DNA of 64,000 nt from Candidatus Kurthia intestinigallinarum (GTDB lineage Bacteria; Bacillota; Bacilli; Bacillales_A; Planococcaceae), in the NCBI RefSeq assembly GCF_003991225.1, contig NZ_JTFC01000026.1:1-64000 (forward strand). Direction: 5' to 3'. The notes under the pieces are model-generated. The model did not search any database and was not told the DNA's origin. It worked only from the letters and a program-made list of their open reading frames with translations. The translations under genes were made by a program, and so were the position numbers. Numbering within the stretch: the stretch's first letter is position 1; every line of letters starts with the position of its first letter. Of the stretch, positions 8,850 through 17,756 are shown piece by piece.

Positions 8850-10529
8850 ATGCAAAAAACATGGTGGAAAGAAGCGGTATGCTATCAAGTGTATCCACGT
8901 AGTTTTCAAGATAGCAATCAGGACGGCATTGGTGATCTAAATGGGGTCACAAGACGTTTAGATTATTTGAAGGATTTAGGGATTGATGTCATTTGGTTGT
9001 CACCAATGTTCAAATCACCGAATGATGATAATGGTTATGATATTAGTGATTATCAGGCGATTATGGATGAATTTGGCACGATGGCGGATTTTGATGCCTT
9101 GCTTGAAGGGGTACATGCACGTGGCATGAAACTGATTTTGGATTTAGTTATTAATCATACGTCAGATGAGCATGAATGGTTTATTGAGTCACGCGCAAGT
9201 AAGGATAATCCAAAGCGGGATTGGTATGTGTGGCGTGATGGCAAAGACGGTGCGGAGCCAAATAACTGGGAAGGGATTTTTGATACACCTGCCTGGGAAT
9301 ATAATGAGGCAACGGATGATTATTATTTGCATATTTTTTCGAAAAAACAGCCCGATTTGAACTGGGAAAATGAAGAAGTGCGTCAGGCTCTTTTTGATAT
9401 GGTTAATTGGTGGCTCGATAAAGGCATCGATGGCTTTCGTGTTGATGCTATTAGTCATATTAAAAAAGATCAAACATTTAAAAATGCACCAGCACTAAAT
9501 GATGAACCATACGTCAAAGCATGGTCGCAGTATATGAATGTTGATGGCATTGCACCGTTTTTGATAGAACTTAATCAAAAAACTTTCCGAAAACATGATG
9601 TCATGACCGTTGGCGAGGCCAATGGGGTTGGTATCAAGGATATTGATGCGTGGGTGAATGAGGATAATGGCTACTTTAATATGATTTTTCAGTTTGAAAC
9701 ACTTGGTTTATGGAGTGTTGAAGAGCAGCACCTTGATGTCCTAGCATTAAAAGAAGGCCTAACAAAGTGGCAACATGCACTGGCAGACAGTGGATGGAAT
9801 GCATTGTTTATTGAAAATCATGACCAGCCACGTGCCGTATCGACCTGGGGTAATGATACGACGTACTGGCGCGAGAGTGCAAAGGCGCTTGCAACGATGT
9901 ACTTCTTTATGAAGGGCACACCATTTATTTATCAAGGGCAGGAAATTGGCATGACGAATGCAGCTTTTGATAATATTTCCGATTACCATGATATTCAAAC
10001 GACGAATCAATATGAGCGCTTAATAGAAGCGGGAATGGATGAGCAGCAGGCGAAAGCCCGCGTATGGAAAACGAATCGTGGGAATTCACGTACGCCAATG
10101 CAGTGGGATGCGGAAATATATGGCGGTTTTTCAAAGCAACAACCATGGATTCCGATGAATGAAAACTATCGTGATATTAATGTCGCTACGCAAGAAAACG
10201 ATTCGCAGTCGATATTACATTACTATAAAGACATCATTCGACTGCGAAAACGTGAGGAGGCACTTGTGTATGGACGCTATGATTTAGTATTAGCAGAGCA
10301 TCCGCAAGTTTATGCTTATACGCGTACGTGGCAACAGGAACGCTGGTTAGTGTTAAGCAATTTGTCACCGCAAGCAGCTACGATAGAAGCGGTTGAAGGG
10401 ATTGTCTATGATGCCGATCAGTTACAACTAGCAACCCATAAGGTAGCACATGACGTAACAGCAAAATTAACATTACAGCCATATGAGGCACGTATTTATA
10501 AAATTTTGAAGACAAATAGGATAAGATGA
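8850..10529 (+). CDS. GH13 alpha-glucosidase, probably alpha-1,4-specific
   Basis: 559-residue cytoplasmic GH13 exo-glucosidase, a paralogue of the enzyme at 1947. The start at 8850 follows GAAGAGGTG and lies one base after the LacI stop; the longer frame from 8724 runs inside the regulator gene. Catalytic residues are Asp199 (GFRVDAISH), Glu256 (VGEANG) and Asp325 (ENHDQPR). The residue after the nucleophile is Ala200, which in this subfamily marks preference for alpha-1,4 bonds, in contrast to Val194 in the first enzyme. The pair therefore should cover both linkages of starch-derived or isomalto-mixed oligosaccharides. The stop codon overlaps the start of a short flavoprotein remnant. Confidence 0.88.
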   Translation: MQKTWWKEAVCYQVYPRSFQDSNQDGIGDLNGVTRRLDYLKDLGIDVIWLSPMFKSPNDDNGYDISDYQAIMDEFGTMADFDALLEGVHARGMKLILDLVINHTSDEHEWFIESRASKDNPKRDWYVWRDGKDGAEPNNWEGIFDTPAWEYNEATDDYYLHIFSKKQPDLNWENEEVRQALFDMVNWWLDKGIDGFRVDAISHIKKDQTFKNAPALNDEPYVKAWSQYMNVDGIAPFLIELNQKTFRKHDVMTVGEANGVGIKDIDAWVNEDNGYFNMIFQFETLGLWSVEEQHLDVLALKEGLTKWQHALADSGWNALFIENHDQPRAVSTWGNDTTYWRESAKALATMYFFMKGTPFIYQGQEIGMTNAAFDNISDYHDIQTTNQYERLIEAGMDEQQAKARVWKTNRGNSRTPMQWDAEIYGGFSKQQPWIPMNENYRDINVATQENDSQSILHYYKDIIRLRKREEALVYGRYDLVLAEHPQVYAYTRTWQQERWLVLSNLSPQAATIEAVEGIVYDADQLQLATHKVAHDVTAKLTLQPYEARIYKILKTNRIR

Positions 10530-10654
10530 TTGGCAAAATTTTTTACGAGAACTATCCTGGTGGCTCAGGGTTAATGTCAGGTGCAGTTTATGGTAAGATT
10601 GCGGGGGAAAATGCGGCAAAATATGTAGCGGCAGCCATGAAATTAAATTCTTAA
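10526..10654 (+). pseudogene. C-terminal remnant of an FAD flavoprotein (fumarate-reductase/TcuA-like)
   Basis: A 42-codon frame begins ATGA on top of the glucosidase stop. It encodes YENYPGGSGLMSGAVYGKIA (from residue 7) followed by GENAAKYVAAAM. The PGGSGL...GxVYGRIAG pattern is the C-terminal FAD-contact segment of fumarate reductase/flavocytochrome c and tricarballylate dehydrogenase-like flavoproteins, where it ends the protein. Only this last piece is present, so I read it as the 3' scar of a deleted gene. It could still be translated by coupling through ATGA. Motif recognition is from memory. Confidence 0.6.
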
Positions 10655-10668
10655 AGTCATTCGGAGAA

Positions 10669-10700
10669 AGAGACTAGGTTCCCGCCTAGTCTCTTTTTTT
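10669..10700 (+). terminator. Terminator of the alpha-glucoside operon
   Basis: A perfect 10-bp stem AGAGACTAGG/CCTAGTCTCT with a 6-base loop is followed by a T tract. It lies 14 bases after the flavoprotein remnant. Confidence 0.85.
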
Positions 10701-10773
10701 GGTAGATATGGTTAATACATGCGTTTTATCGTCTATTTCGGTATAGTGAAACTAATAGGAATGGAGGGCGATT

Positions 10774-12597
10774 ATGTCAGAATTCAAACGCTTTATAAGC
10801 CGTACATGGAAAAATGCTAAAAAAGATATTAAAGCAGAGGCAAACCAGCAATTTAAAATTGACTTTGAAGGGCATCAAATAGTCGTCCAATCGACATTTG
10901 ATTGCACCACATTAGTCATTGATGATGAAGTCATTGATGAAAAATATCGACCAACAAAGTTAGGAAAATTACGTCTAAGTGAAACGGTTAAGGGGCAAAA
11001 AGATGGTCTGGATGTGAAGGCGAAGGTCGGTGGTACGACAACACTTGATTGTACATTTTATATAAATGGTAAAAAGATAATAAAACAAAAGCGTGAGATA
11101 CAAATTTATGTGTGGAAGCATCGCACGAAAATTATTCCATTTTTAATAGAAACGTACGAAAAAAACGGGTCATTTGAAAATATTGTATTGCCCGATGATG
11201 ACTATTATTTTTTAGAGGATGATGAACGCTTAGCGCCTGGTGAATATTGTGATCGCTTATTTTCATTAGAGGAGCAAGGCTATGAGGACACATTTGCGAA
11301 GCGCTTAGTAAAAAAAGTTGATTGGCTACTTGAAAAGCCAGCTGATAAAACGCGAAATGATATTTACGAAGTGGTTATGGATGATGATTTTCCAGAATAT
11401 GCCTTTGCTTTTAAAGAACAGCTCGCACAATTAGAAGTAGACGAGGACGCACTTTATAAAGAGGCAAAATGGTTTATGGAGCATGCAGCGCATCGCTATG
11501 TCGTTGATTTTGCGCTGTTACTATTAGGGCGTACAACGGTTAAAAAAGATTTAGAAATGCTACGTGTAATTGGACGTCATGAGGAGTTTACCGCATTTGT
11601 GGCGGCAGCGATAATGGGGCATGGTGCTGATGCGAATGAAATACTGTTTGATAATATGAAACATACAAAGAACTATGGACAGCGTGCGGCGCTTATTTTA
11701 CTAAATGAACCAATTACAGAAGAGATGCAGCAATGGCTATTATATGACATCCCACTTACAAGTGATCTAGATGTTGTTACAGTGGCGATGATTGCACAAA
11801 AAAGTTCACTTGCAACGGCACTAAAGGCGGATGTCGTAAGTGAAGCTTTATTTGAACGTGCAACGGCTATACTTGTGCCATTAGTCGTTATAGAAGAACT
11901 TGCCGAGCTATATGATGAGTTACCAGATGCCTTACTTGATTATGTGCGCCATGCTAAAACGCATATTACGAGCTATGAACAAGTTCATCCACTTGCGAAA
12001 ATCGCGCTATCATTTGCGGAGTATGACTGGGAGGAAGTCTTTGAATCGTCAACTTGGCAGCCTGTGGAGAAAAACCTAGTGACATCAGGTATTCAATCTA
12101 TTTTAATGAGTTCGAATTGGCAACCGAAAATTGATAAGGCCTTTGCGGAGGGGCGTAACATGGCACAGGCTATCGATATTGCGCATGCAAGTGGCTATGA
12201 CTATATCCCACTCGTTTATAAAAAGATTGTGAATGGCAATTTCGAACCGTATTTATATGAAGCGCTAATTGTACAAGGGGATTATCGTCAATTTATTGCG
12301 GTTGTAGACTATGTAGAGCAGTTTGAACTGTCTCTGCTTAATCCGGTGGAGCGTGAATGCATTGAATTAGTGATTGATGCATTAGCATCACATGATGGTG
12401 TCGGTAAAACGTTAATGCATCATGCGCTACAGTTAGACGATGAGATGCTAGAATGGCGTGTACTGACGACTTTTGATGTATGGAAGGTATCGAGCTATTT
12501 ACCTGATTTTGAAGAGGATTTGAAAAAAATCGTGAAAAAATCGCCGGACCGTGAGCATCGTCGGTTCGCTAAACGCCTTTTAAAAGGGCATGATTAA
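10774..12597 (+). CDS. Unknown 607-residue protein, helical C-terminal part possibly HEAT-like
   Basis: Single-gene unit between two terminators; ATG 10774 with GGAGGGCG upstream. No signal peptide or membrane segment, so probably cytoplasmic. The first 140 residues are rich in beta-type alternation and Lys (VVQSTFDCTTLVIDDEVIDE; KVGGTTTLDCTFYINGKKII). From about residue 150 on it is almost entirely alpha-helical, with repeated 30-40-residue amphipathic pairs reminiscent of HEAT or armadillo-type solenoids. No catalytic motif was seen. I do not recognise the family; the solenoid reading is inference from pattern. Confidence 0.75.
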   Translation: MSEFKRFISRTWKNAKKDIKAEANQQFKIDFEGHQIVVQSTFDCTTLVIDDEVIDEKYRPTKLGKLRLSETVKGQKDGLDVKAKVGGTTTLDCTFYINGKKIIKQKREIQIYVWKHRTKIIPFLIETYEKNGSFENIVLPDDDYYFLEDDERLAPGEYCDRLFSLEEQGYEDTFAKRLVKKVDWLLEKPADKTRNDIYEVVMDDDFPEYAFAFKEQLAQLEVDEDALYKEAKWFMEHAAHRYVVDFALLLLGRTTVKKDLEMLRVIGRHEEFTAFVAAAIMGHGADANEILFDNMKHTKNYGQRAALILLNEPITEEMQQWLLYDIPLTSDLDVVTVAMIAQKSSLATALKADVVSEALFERATAILVPLVVIEELAELYDELPDALLDYVRHAKTHITSYEQVHPLAKIALSFAEYDWEEVFESSTWQPVEKNLVTSGIQSILMSSNWQPKIDKAFAEGRNMAQAIDIAHASGYDYIPLVYKKIVNGNFEPYLYEALIVQGDYRQFIAVVDYVEQFELSLLNPVERECIELVIDALASHDGVGKTLMHHALQLDDEMLEWRVLTTFDVWKVSSYLPDFEEDLKKIVKKSPDREHRRFAKRLLKGHD

Positions 12598-12615
12598 TTA
12601 TATAGAGATAACAAA

Positions 12616-12650
12616 AGAGGGCATACACGATTGTGTATGTCCTCTTTTTT
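12616..12650 (+). terminator. Terminator after the 607-residue protein gene
   Basis: 13-bp stem AGAGGGCATACAC with GTGTATGTCCTCT (one G-U), 4-base loop, T6 tail. It also lies just beyond the 3' end of the oppositely oriented tRNA gene. Confidence 0.85.
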
Positions 12651-12653
12651 AGA

Positions 12654-12727
12654 TGGACCTGGTGGGGATCGAACCCACAACCCCCTGATTAAGAGTCAGG
12701 TGCGCTAGCCAGTTGCGCCACAGATCC
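12654..12727 (-). tRNA. tRNA-Lys (anticodon CTT)
   Basis: A full cloverleaf is found on the minus strand: acceptor GGATCTG/CAGGTCC (one G-U), D stem GCGC/GCGC with AACTGGCTA loop, anticodon stem CCTGA/TCAGG with loop CTCTTAA (anticodon CTT), and T arm GTGGG-TTCGATC-CCCAC. The total is 74 nt with discriminator A. The CCA end is not encoded. It reads AAG lysine codons. It stands alone rather than in a tRNA cluster. Confidence 0.95.
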
Positions 12728-13001
12728 GAGAAATAGGAAGAACAATTAGTGAATGTTCCCTCGAACAATTAATAGTATAGCACGATGATTTTTGAATGCA
12801 AGGGTTTCAATCATAAAAATGGTGATTTAGTCAAGCTATTTTCCTTTATTTTATCGATAATATCTGTTAAAAATGCGTATTTTCTGTTTCCTACGTTGTG
12901 ACGCTCATTTTTGTTAAATTGAAAAGAATAAATGTTTTTCGTTTGGTCATTACTGTGCTACGATAATATTAACGTTTGTATGTTGAAAGGAAGATTTTAA
13001 A

Positions 13002-13649
13002 ATGAAATCACCATTTACTTTTGAGCACAGCGCTCCAAATAATGTGGAAAAAGGCAAATTATATCCGGCTGTATTTTTAATGCACGGTATGGGAAGTAAT
13101 GAACAAGATTTACCGCAATTATTACATGAGTTAAAAGATAATTGTCATATTTTTAGCTTACGTGGACCGGTTGTACAACCACCAGGTTATGCGTTTTTTA
13201 CAGTAGAAGAGTTCGGTAAACCACATAAAGCAATTTTCGATAAAATTGTGGTGCATATTCGTGATTTTATTGAAGAAGTTGTACAAGAATACCCAGTCGA
13301 TGCGACAAAATTATTCGTTATGGGCTTTAGCCAAGGTGGTATTTTAGCACAAACATTAGCACTTGTATTAGGTACAGAAAAATTAGCGGGTGCTGTGGCG
13401 TTAAGCGCGTATTTACCAGCGCATGTACGTGATGAATATTTCAAAAATGATGTAACGAATTTACCGATGTTAATTACACATGGCACGATGGATTATGTCT
13501 TACCATATCAATGGGGAGAAGCATCACGTGACTTCTTTAAAGGCCAAGGAGCGGATGTAACGTTCGTTTCATTTGAAGATGGTCATGGTGTGACACCAGC
13601 GATTCAACAAGAAATTACACGTTTCTTTACAAAGCAATTTAACGCATAA
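13002..13649 (+). CDS. Alpha/beta-hydrolase, carboxylesterase/phospholipase family
   Basis: 215-residue cytoplasmic serine hydrolase of the Abhydrolase_2 (carboxylesterase) type. The oxyanion segment is LMHGMGSNEQDL, the nucleophile elbow GFSQGG (Ser about residue 110), the acid Asp in HGTMDYVLP, and the catalytic His in DGHGVTP. The arrangement resembles MhqD and related small esterases that respond to quinone-type stress in Bacillus, but the substrate cannot be told. The gene is monocistronic, with GAAAGGAAG upstream of ATG and its own terminator. The preceding 274-base gap holds only the tRNA upstream region and a probable promoter. Confidence 0.85.
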   Translation: MKSPFTFEHSAPNNVEKGKLYPAVFLMHGMGSNEQDLPQLLHELKDNCHIFSLRGPVVQPPGYAFFTVEEFGKPHKAIFDKIVVHIRDFIEEVVQEYPVDATKLFVMGFSQGGILAQTLALVLGTEKLAGAVALSAYLPAHVRDEYFKNDVTNLPMLITHGTMDYVLPYQWGEASRDFFKGQGADVTFVSFEDGHGVTPAIQQEITRFFTKQFNA

Positions 13650-13659
13650 CATTACCGGG

Positions 13660-13692
13660 AAGATGGAAGCAAAAGCTTGCATCTTTCTTTTT
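13660..13692 (+). terminator. Terminator after the esterase gene
   Basis: AAGATG-G-AAGC pairs with GCTT-G-CATCTT around an AAAA loop (one internal G-G mismatch), followed by a long T tract. Confidence 0.75.
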
Positions 13693-13703
13693 TTTACAAA
13701 TAC

Positions 13704-13731
13704 TTGACAGCAACGGAAATATTGGTATAAG
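13704..13731 (+). promoter_or_regulatory. SigA promoter of trpDCFBA
   Basis: -35 TTGACA (13704-13709) and -10 TATAAG (13726-13731) with a 16-base spacer. They place the start of the T-box leader at about 13738. Confidence 0.75.
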
Positions 13732-13737
13732 CTAAGA

Positions 13738-14073
13738 ACAACTTATTCGAGCGGAAGGGTAGAAAGCCTTGAGAGCAAGGCTTCCCTTTAGCAGAGCATA
13801 GAATAGCAGAGCATAGTTGAGAGAAATTGAAGAGTAAGAGTAGTAGCAATTGGTCGTATGGATAGAGAGTCAGTGGCTGGTGGAAACTGATCATGCAAAA
13901 TTGTGAATGGACTTATGAGAGCATTTGTGAACGATAGTAGCAAATGACGCATCATCCCCGTTAACGGATGCTGAGCAATCAGGCAAAGTGGAAGCGATAT
14001 GCTTCAACTTGAGGTGGCAACGCGGTAGCAATCGTCCTCATGAAAGAGTTATTCTTTCGTGAGGGCTTTTTTT
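13738..14073 (+). promoter_or_regulatory. T-box leader (Trp specifier) of trpDCFBA
   Basis: The leader contains the conserved T-box sequence GAGGTGGCAACGCGG (14011-14024 region) and ends in a strong terminator: CCTCATGAAAG/CTTTCGTGAGG, 14036-14064, then T7. In the stem I region the specifier loop reads GAATGGAC, giving TGG (Trp) at 13908-13910. The antiterminator bulge TGGC pairs exactly with GCCA, the end of tRNA-Trp with its usual G discriminator. Uncharged tRNA-Trp should therefore open expression of the trp genes. B. subtilis uses TRAP instead for this operon. Confidence 0.92.
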
Positions 14074-14168
14074 ATTGCTTTTAGCCAATCAAATTTCTCA
14101 CACTATCTCGAATATATTTTCGAATTTAATGTTTGAATATTTCGTTAATTATGAGAGGAGCCAAGTGT

Positions 14169-15194
14169 ATGAAACAACTTATTACAAATGTACAGCAAGG
14201 ACAGGATTTAACAGCAGAGGAAATGACGTTAGCGGCAACACAATTATTTGATGAGAGGACGCCACTAGAAGACATTGAAGCCTTTTTAATCGCCTTGTCA
14301 CAAAAAGGAGAAACAGCAACCGAACTTGCCGCACTGGCACAGGTCATGCAAGGACAGGCATTATCATTAAATGAAACGACGCAAAACTATTTAGATAATT
14401 GCGGAACAGGTGGCGACGGTATTGGGAGTTTTAATATTAGCACGACAGCGGCATTCGTTTTAGCAGCGGGTGATGTGTATGTTGCGAAACATGGTAATCG
14501 TAAAATTTCGAGTTTAGCAGGCAGTGCGGATACATTAGAGGAGCTTGGTATTCATGCAGACTTCACGACAGCAGAATTAAAGGAATTACTTGAAAATGAG
14601 CGTCTTGCGTTTATTTTCGCTCCAAAAGTTCATCCGAAATTAAAGCGAATCGGTCAAGTTCGCCAAAAGATTGGCAAGCCAACAATTTTCAATTTAGTTG
14701 GACCGCTCGCAAATCCAGTCGTATTAACAACGCAGTTTACAGGCATTAATCGACCAGATTTCGTAACAGACTATGCGCAGGTGATGCATTTATTAGGACG
14801 AGAACGCGGTGTTGTCGTTTGCGGTGCAGGTGGCTTAGATGAAGCCTCTCTTGCAGGAGAAAATCGCCTCGCTATTTTAGAGCACGGTCAAGTTCGTGAG
14901 GTGACGATTACACCGGAGGCACTTGGCTTAGAGGAACAGCCATTGTCTGCGATTAAGGGTGGCAATGGTAAGGAGAATGCACAAATCGTTTGTGATGTTT
15001 TACAAAATAAACAAGGTGCTTACTTAGATACCGTACTATTAAATGCCGGCATTGCCTTTTTCGCCTATGGCAGTGTCTCAACAATTGAAGAGGGCATTCA
15101 TAAGGCGCGTAAAATTATCGCTTCAGGTGCAGCGTTTGAAAAATTGCAAGCCGTTGTAGCCTATAGCAAAGAACATGTGAAGGAGCCAGCCTAA
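14169..15194 (+). CDS. trpD: Anthranilate phosphoribosyltransferase
   Basis: 341 residues. Transfers phosphoribose from PRPP to anthranilate, step two of tryptophan synthesis. The PRPP-binding signature CGTGGDGIGSFNIST and the following VAKHGNRKISS are intact. GAGAGGAG lies 8 bases before ATG 14169, and the longer frame from 14133 lacks a site. The stop overlaps the trpC start in TAATG. trpD is the first gene of this transcript because trpE and trpG lie elsewhere, at 61-63 kb. Confidence 0.96.
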   Translation: MKQLITNVQQGQDLTAEEMTLAATQLFDERTPLEDIEAFLIALSQKGETATELAALAQVMQGQALSLNETTQNYLDNCGTGGDGIGSFNISTTAAFVLAAGDVYVAKHGNRKISSLAGSADTLEELGIHADFTTAELKELLENERLAFIFAPKVHPKLKRIGQVRQKIGKPTIFNLVGPLANPVVLTTQFTGINRPDFVTDYAQVMHLLGRERGVVVCGAGGLDEASLAGENRLAILEHGQVREVTITPEALGLEEQPLSAIKGGNGKENAQIVCDVLQNKQGAYLDTVLLNAGIAFFAYGSVSTIEEGIHKARKIIASGAAFEKLQAVVAYSKEHVKEPA

Positions 15195-15976
15195 TGACAA
15201 TTTTAACGAAAATTTTAGCTCAAAAAGAACGTGAGGTAGCCGCACTGAAGGAGCAGCCAAAGCCAGTAGTAACAGCGCGAAAACAGCGCCCCTCACTTTT
15301 AGAGGTATTTAAAAGCTCGACCGTACAAGTTATTTCAGAAGTAAAACGTGCATCACCATCAAAGGGTATTATTAACGATGGTATTGATCCGGTAGCGCAA
15401 GCATTGACGTATGAGGCAGCGGGCGCGGCATGTATTTCAGTATTAACAGATGAAACGTTTTTCAAAGGCTCTTTTGCAGATTTACAACAGGTTACAGAAG
15501 CGGTGGCTATTCCCGTGCTGTGTAAGGAATTTGTTATTGATGAAATCCAACTTGATTATGCCTATGCCAGTGGCGCTTCGGTTGTGTTGTTAATTGTGGC
15601 AGCACTTGAACAAGAAACATTAGCTCGCTTGTTCGCGTATGCAACAGAGCTTGGACTAGATGTACTTGTTGAAGTACATAATGAAGAGGAATTAATACGT
15701 GCTTTAGCGATTGATGCGCGTATTATTGGGGTCAACAATCGTAATTTAAAAACGTTTGAGGTCTCACTTGAGCATACAAAGGAGCTAGCGGCGAAGTTCC
15801 CATTTGATGAGGGACGTGTATTAGTAAGTGAAAGTGGTATGAAAACACCAGACGATGCGGCGTTTGTGGCGGCAGTCGGTGCGAGTGCTATTTTAGTCGG
15901 AGAAACGCTTATGCGTAGTGGAGATGTTACAGCGACGTTGCAATCACTTCAAGTAACAAAGCCGGTGAATGTATGA
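15194..15976 (+). CDS. trpC: Indole-3-glycerol phosphate synthase
   Basis: 260-residue TIM-barrel enzyme that closes the indole ring from carboxyphenylamino-deoxyribulose phosphate. The signature EVKRASPSKG (about residues 51-60), the catalytic Glu/Lys segment CKEFVIDEIQ, and VNNRNLKTFEV are all present. It starts in TAATG overlap with trpD and overlaps trpF by 4 bases, so translation is coupled. Confidence 0.96.
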   Translation: MTILTKILAQKEREVAALKEQPKPVVTARKQRPSLLEVFKSSTVQVISEVKRASPSKGIINDGIDPVAQALTYEAAGAACISVLTDETFFKGSFADLQQVTEAVAIPVLCKEFVIDEIQLDYAYASGASVVLLIVAALEQETLARLFAYATELGLDVLVEVHNEEELIRALAIDARIIGVNNRNLKTFEVSLEHTKELAAKFPFDEGRVLVSESGMKTPDDAAFVAAVGASAILVGETLMRSGDVTATLQSLQVTKPVNV

Positions 15977-16569
15977 CAAAGGTGAAAATTTGCGGTCTAC
16001 AGGAGCCTGAACATGTACGAGCAGCTGTAGAGGCAGGTGCCGATGCGATTGGCTTTGTATTTGCAAAAAGTAAACGGCAAGTAACTGTTGCACAAGCACA
16101 GCAATTAGCGCAACATATCCCGCGTAATGTATTAATAGTAGGGGTTTTCGTTGATGAAACGGTTGAGGTGATGCAGCAAATTGCCAAAACCGTACCATTA
16201 GACGTTATTCAGCTACATGGCCAGGAAACGAATGCCGTCATTCAGCAGCTTAGCTATCCAACGATTAAAGCTGTTGGCGTGCGCACAGCCGCTGACGTCG
16301 AGGCACTACAAGCATTTGAGTCAGACTATGTATTAGTGGATGCGCCGGTAGCGGGCAGCGGTGAAACATTCGATTGGAATCTTCTAACGACGCGCTATCC
16401 ACAGCTGATTTTAGCAGGTGGTTTATCAATCGATAATATTGCAGAGGCTCTGACGTGTGTCGCCCCTTATATGGTTGATGTGTCGAGCGGTGTTGAAACA
16501 AATGGTGTGAAAGATACGGCGAAAATAAGCGCCTTTATAACAGCAGTAAAGAATGGAGAGAATGCATAA
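15973..16569 (+). CDS. trpF: Phosphoribosylanthranilate isomerase
   Basis: 198-residue TIM barrel performing the Amadori rearrangement between TrpD and TrpC. The catalytic Cys is in [11 protein letters not shown], and the catalytic Asp and phosphate-binding segments are in [11 protein letters not shown] and LAGGLSIDN. It starts ATGA within the trpC stop and ends TAATG on trpB. Normal length. Confidence 0.95.
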   Translation: MTKVKICGLQEPEHVRAAVEAGADAIGFVFAKSKRQVTVAQAQQLAQHIPRNVLIVGVFVDETVEVMQQIAKTVPLDVIQLHGQETNAVIQQLSYPTIKAVGVRTAADVEALQAFESDYVLVDAPVAGSGETFDWNLLTTRYPQLILAGGLSIDNIAEALTCVAPYMVDVSSGVETNGVKDTAKISAFITAVKNGENA

Positions 16570-17756
16570 TGACAACAACAGAGAAAAAAGGACGCTACGG
16601 TAAATTCGGTGGCCAGTTTGTACCAGAAACATTGATGACCGCTTTAGAGGAACTAGAGCAAGCGTTTGAAACAGCGAAGCAAGATCCTGCTTTTTATGAG
16701 GAGCTTAATTATTACTTAAAAGACTATGTTGGACGCGATAATCCTCTATACTTTGCGAAGCGCTTAACTGAAAAAGTAGGTGGCGCAAAAATTTACTTAA
16801 AACGAGAAGATTTAAATCATACAGGGGCGCATAAAATTAATAATGCGTTGGCACAGGCTTTACTAGCGATGCGTATGGGCAAAAAGAAAATCGTGGCAGA
16901 AACGGGTGCTGGCCAGCATGGTGTAGCGACAGCGACGGTGTGTGCGCTGTTTGACTTAGAATGCATCGTCTTTATGGGGAAAGAGGATGTACGTCGCCAA
17001 GCGCTAAATGTGTTCCGTATGGAATTACTTGGTGCGACGGTCGTATCAGTTGACCAGGGCTCAGGTACGCTAAAGGATGCGTGTAATGAAGCGCTTCGTT
17101 ACTGGGTTTCAAATGTTGAGGACACGCATTATATTTTAGGTTCGGCACTTGGACCGCATCCATTCCCAGCGATTGTCCGTGATTTCCAACGTGTCATTGG
17201 CGATGAAACACGTGCACAAATTTTAGAAAAAGAACAGCGTCTACCCGATGCGGTTGTAGCATGTGTAGGTGGTGGGAGTAATGCGATTGGCATGTTTACG
17301 CCATTTGTAGATGATGCGGATGTGAAGCTATACGGCGTTGAAGCGGCAGGCAAGGGCATTCAATCGGGTGAGCATGCAGCGGCCTTTGCAGATTTAAAAG
17401 AGGGCGTTTTACACGGTGCCTATATGTATCTCTTACAAGATGATGAAGGTTTTATCCAAGAGGCATATTCGATTTCTGCAGGACTTGATTATCCAGCGGT
17501 TGGGCCTGAGCACTGCTTCTTACATGATTCTGGTCGCGTAACATATGATTCAGTTGATGATGACCAAGCGCTAGAAGGATTACAGTTATTATCACGCACA
17601 GAAGGTATCATTCCAGCGCTTGAAAGTAGTCACGCTATTTATTACGCAGCAAATTTAGCGAAAACAATGGCAAAAGATGAGATTTTAGTTATTTGTTTAT
17701 CAGGCCGTGGCGATAAAGATGTCCAAACGGTGCAACAAGCATTGGAGGGGAAATAA
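16569..17756 (+). CDS. trpB: Tryptophan synthase beta chain
   Basis: 395 residues. PLP-dependent condensation of indole with serine. The PLP Lys89 is in HTGAHKINN, the phosphate-binding loop is GGGSNAIG (about residue 235), and the N-terminal [13 protein letters not shown] is typical of the classical TrpB1 type that works in the alpha2-beta2 complex. It overlaps both neighbours in TAATG junctions. Confidence 0.97.
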   Translation: MTTTEKKGRYGKFGGQFVPETLMTALEELEQAFETAKQDPAFYEELNYYLKDYVGRDNPLYFAKRLTEKVGGAKIYLKREDLNHTGAHKINNALAQALLAMRMGKKKIVAETGAGQHGVATATVCALFDLECIVFMGKEDVRRQALNVFRMELLGATVVSVDQGSGTLKDACNEALRYWVSNVEDTHYILGSALGPHPFPAIVRDFQRVIGDETRAQILEKEQRLPDAVVACVGGGSNAIGMFTPFVDDADVKLYGVEAAGKGIQSGEHAAAFADLKEGVLHGAYMYLLQDDEGFIQEAYSISAGLDYPAVGPEHCFLHDSGRVTYDSVDDDQALEGLQLLSRTEGIIPALESSHAIYYAANLAKTMAKDEILVICLSGRGDKDVQTVQQALEGK

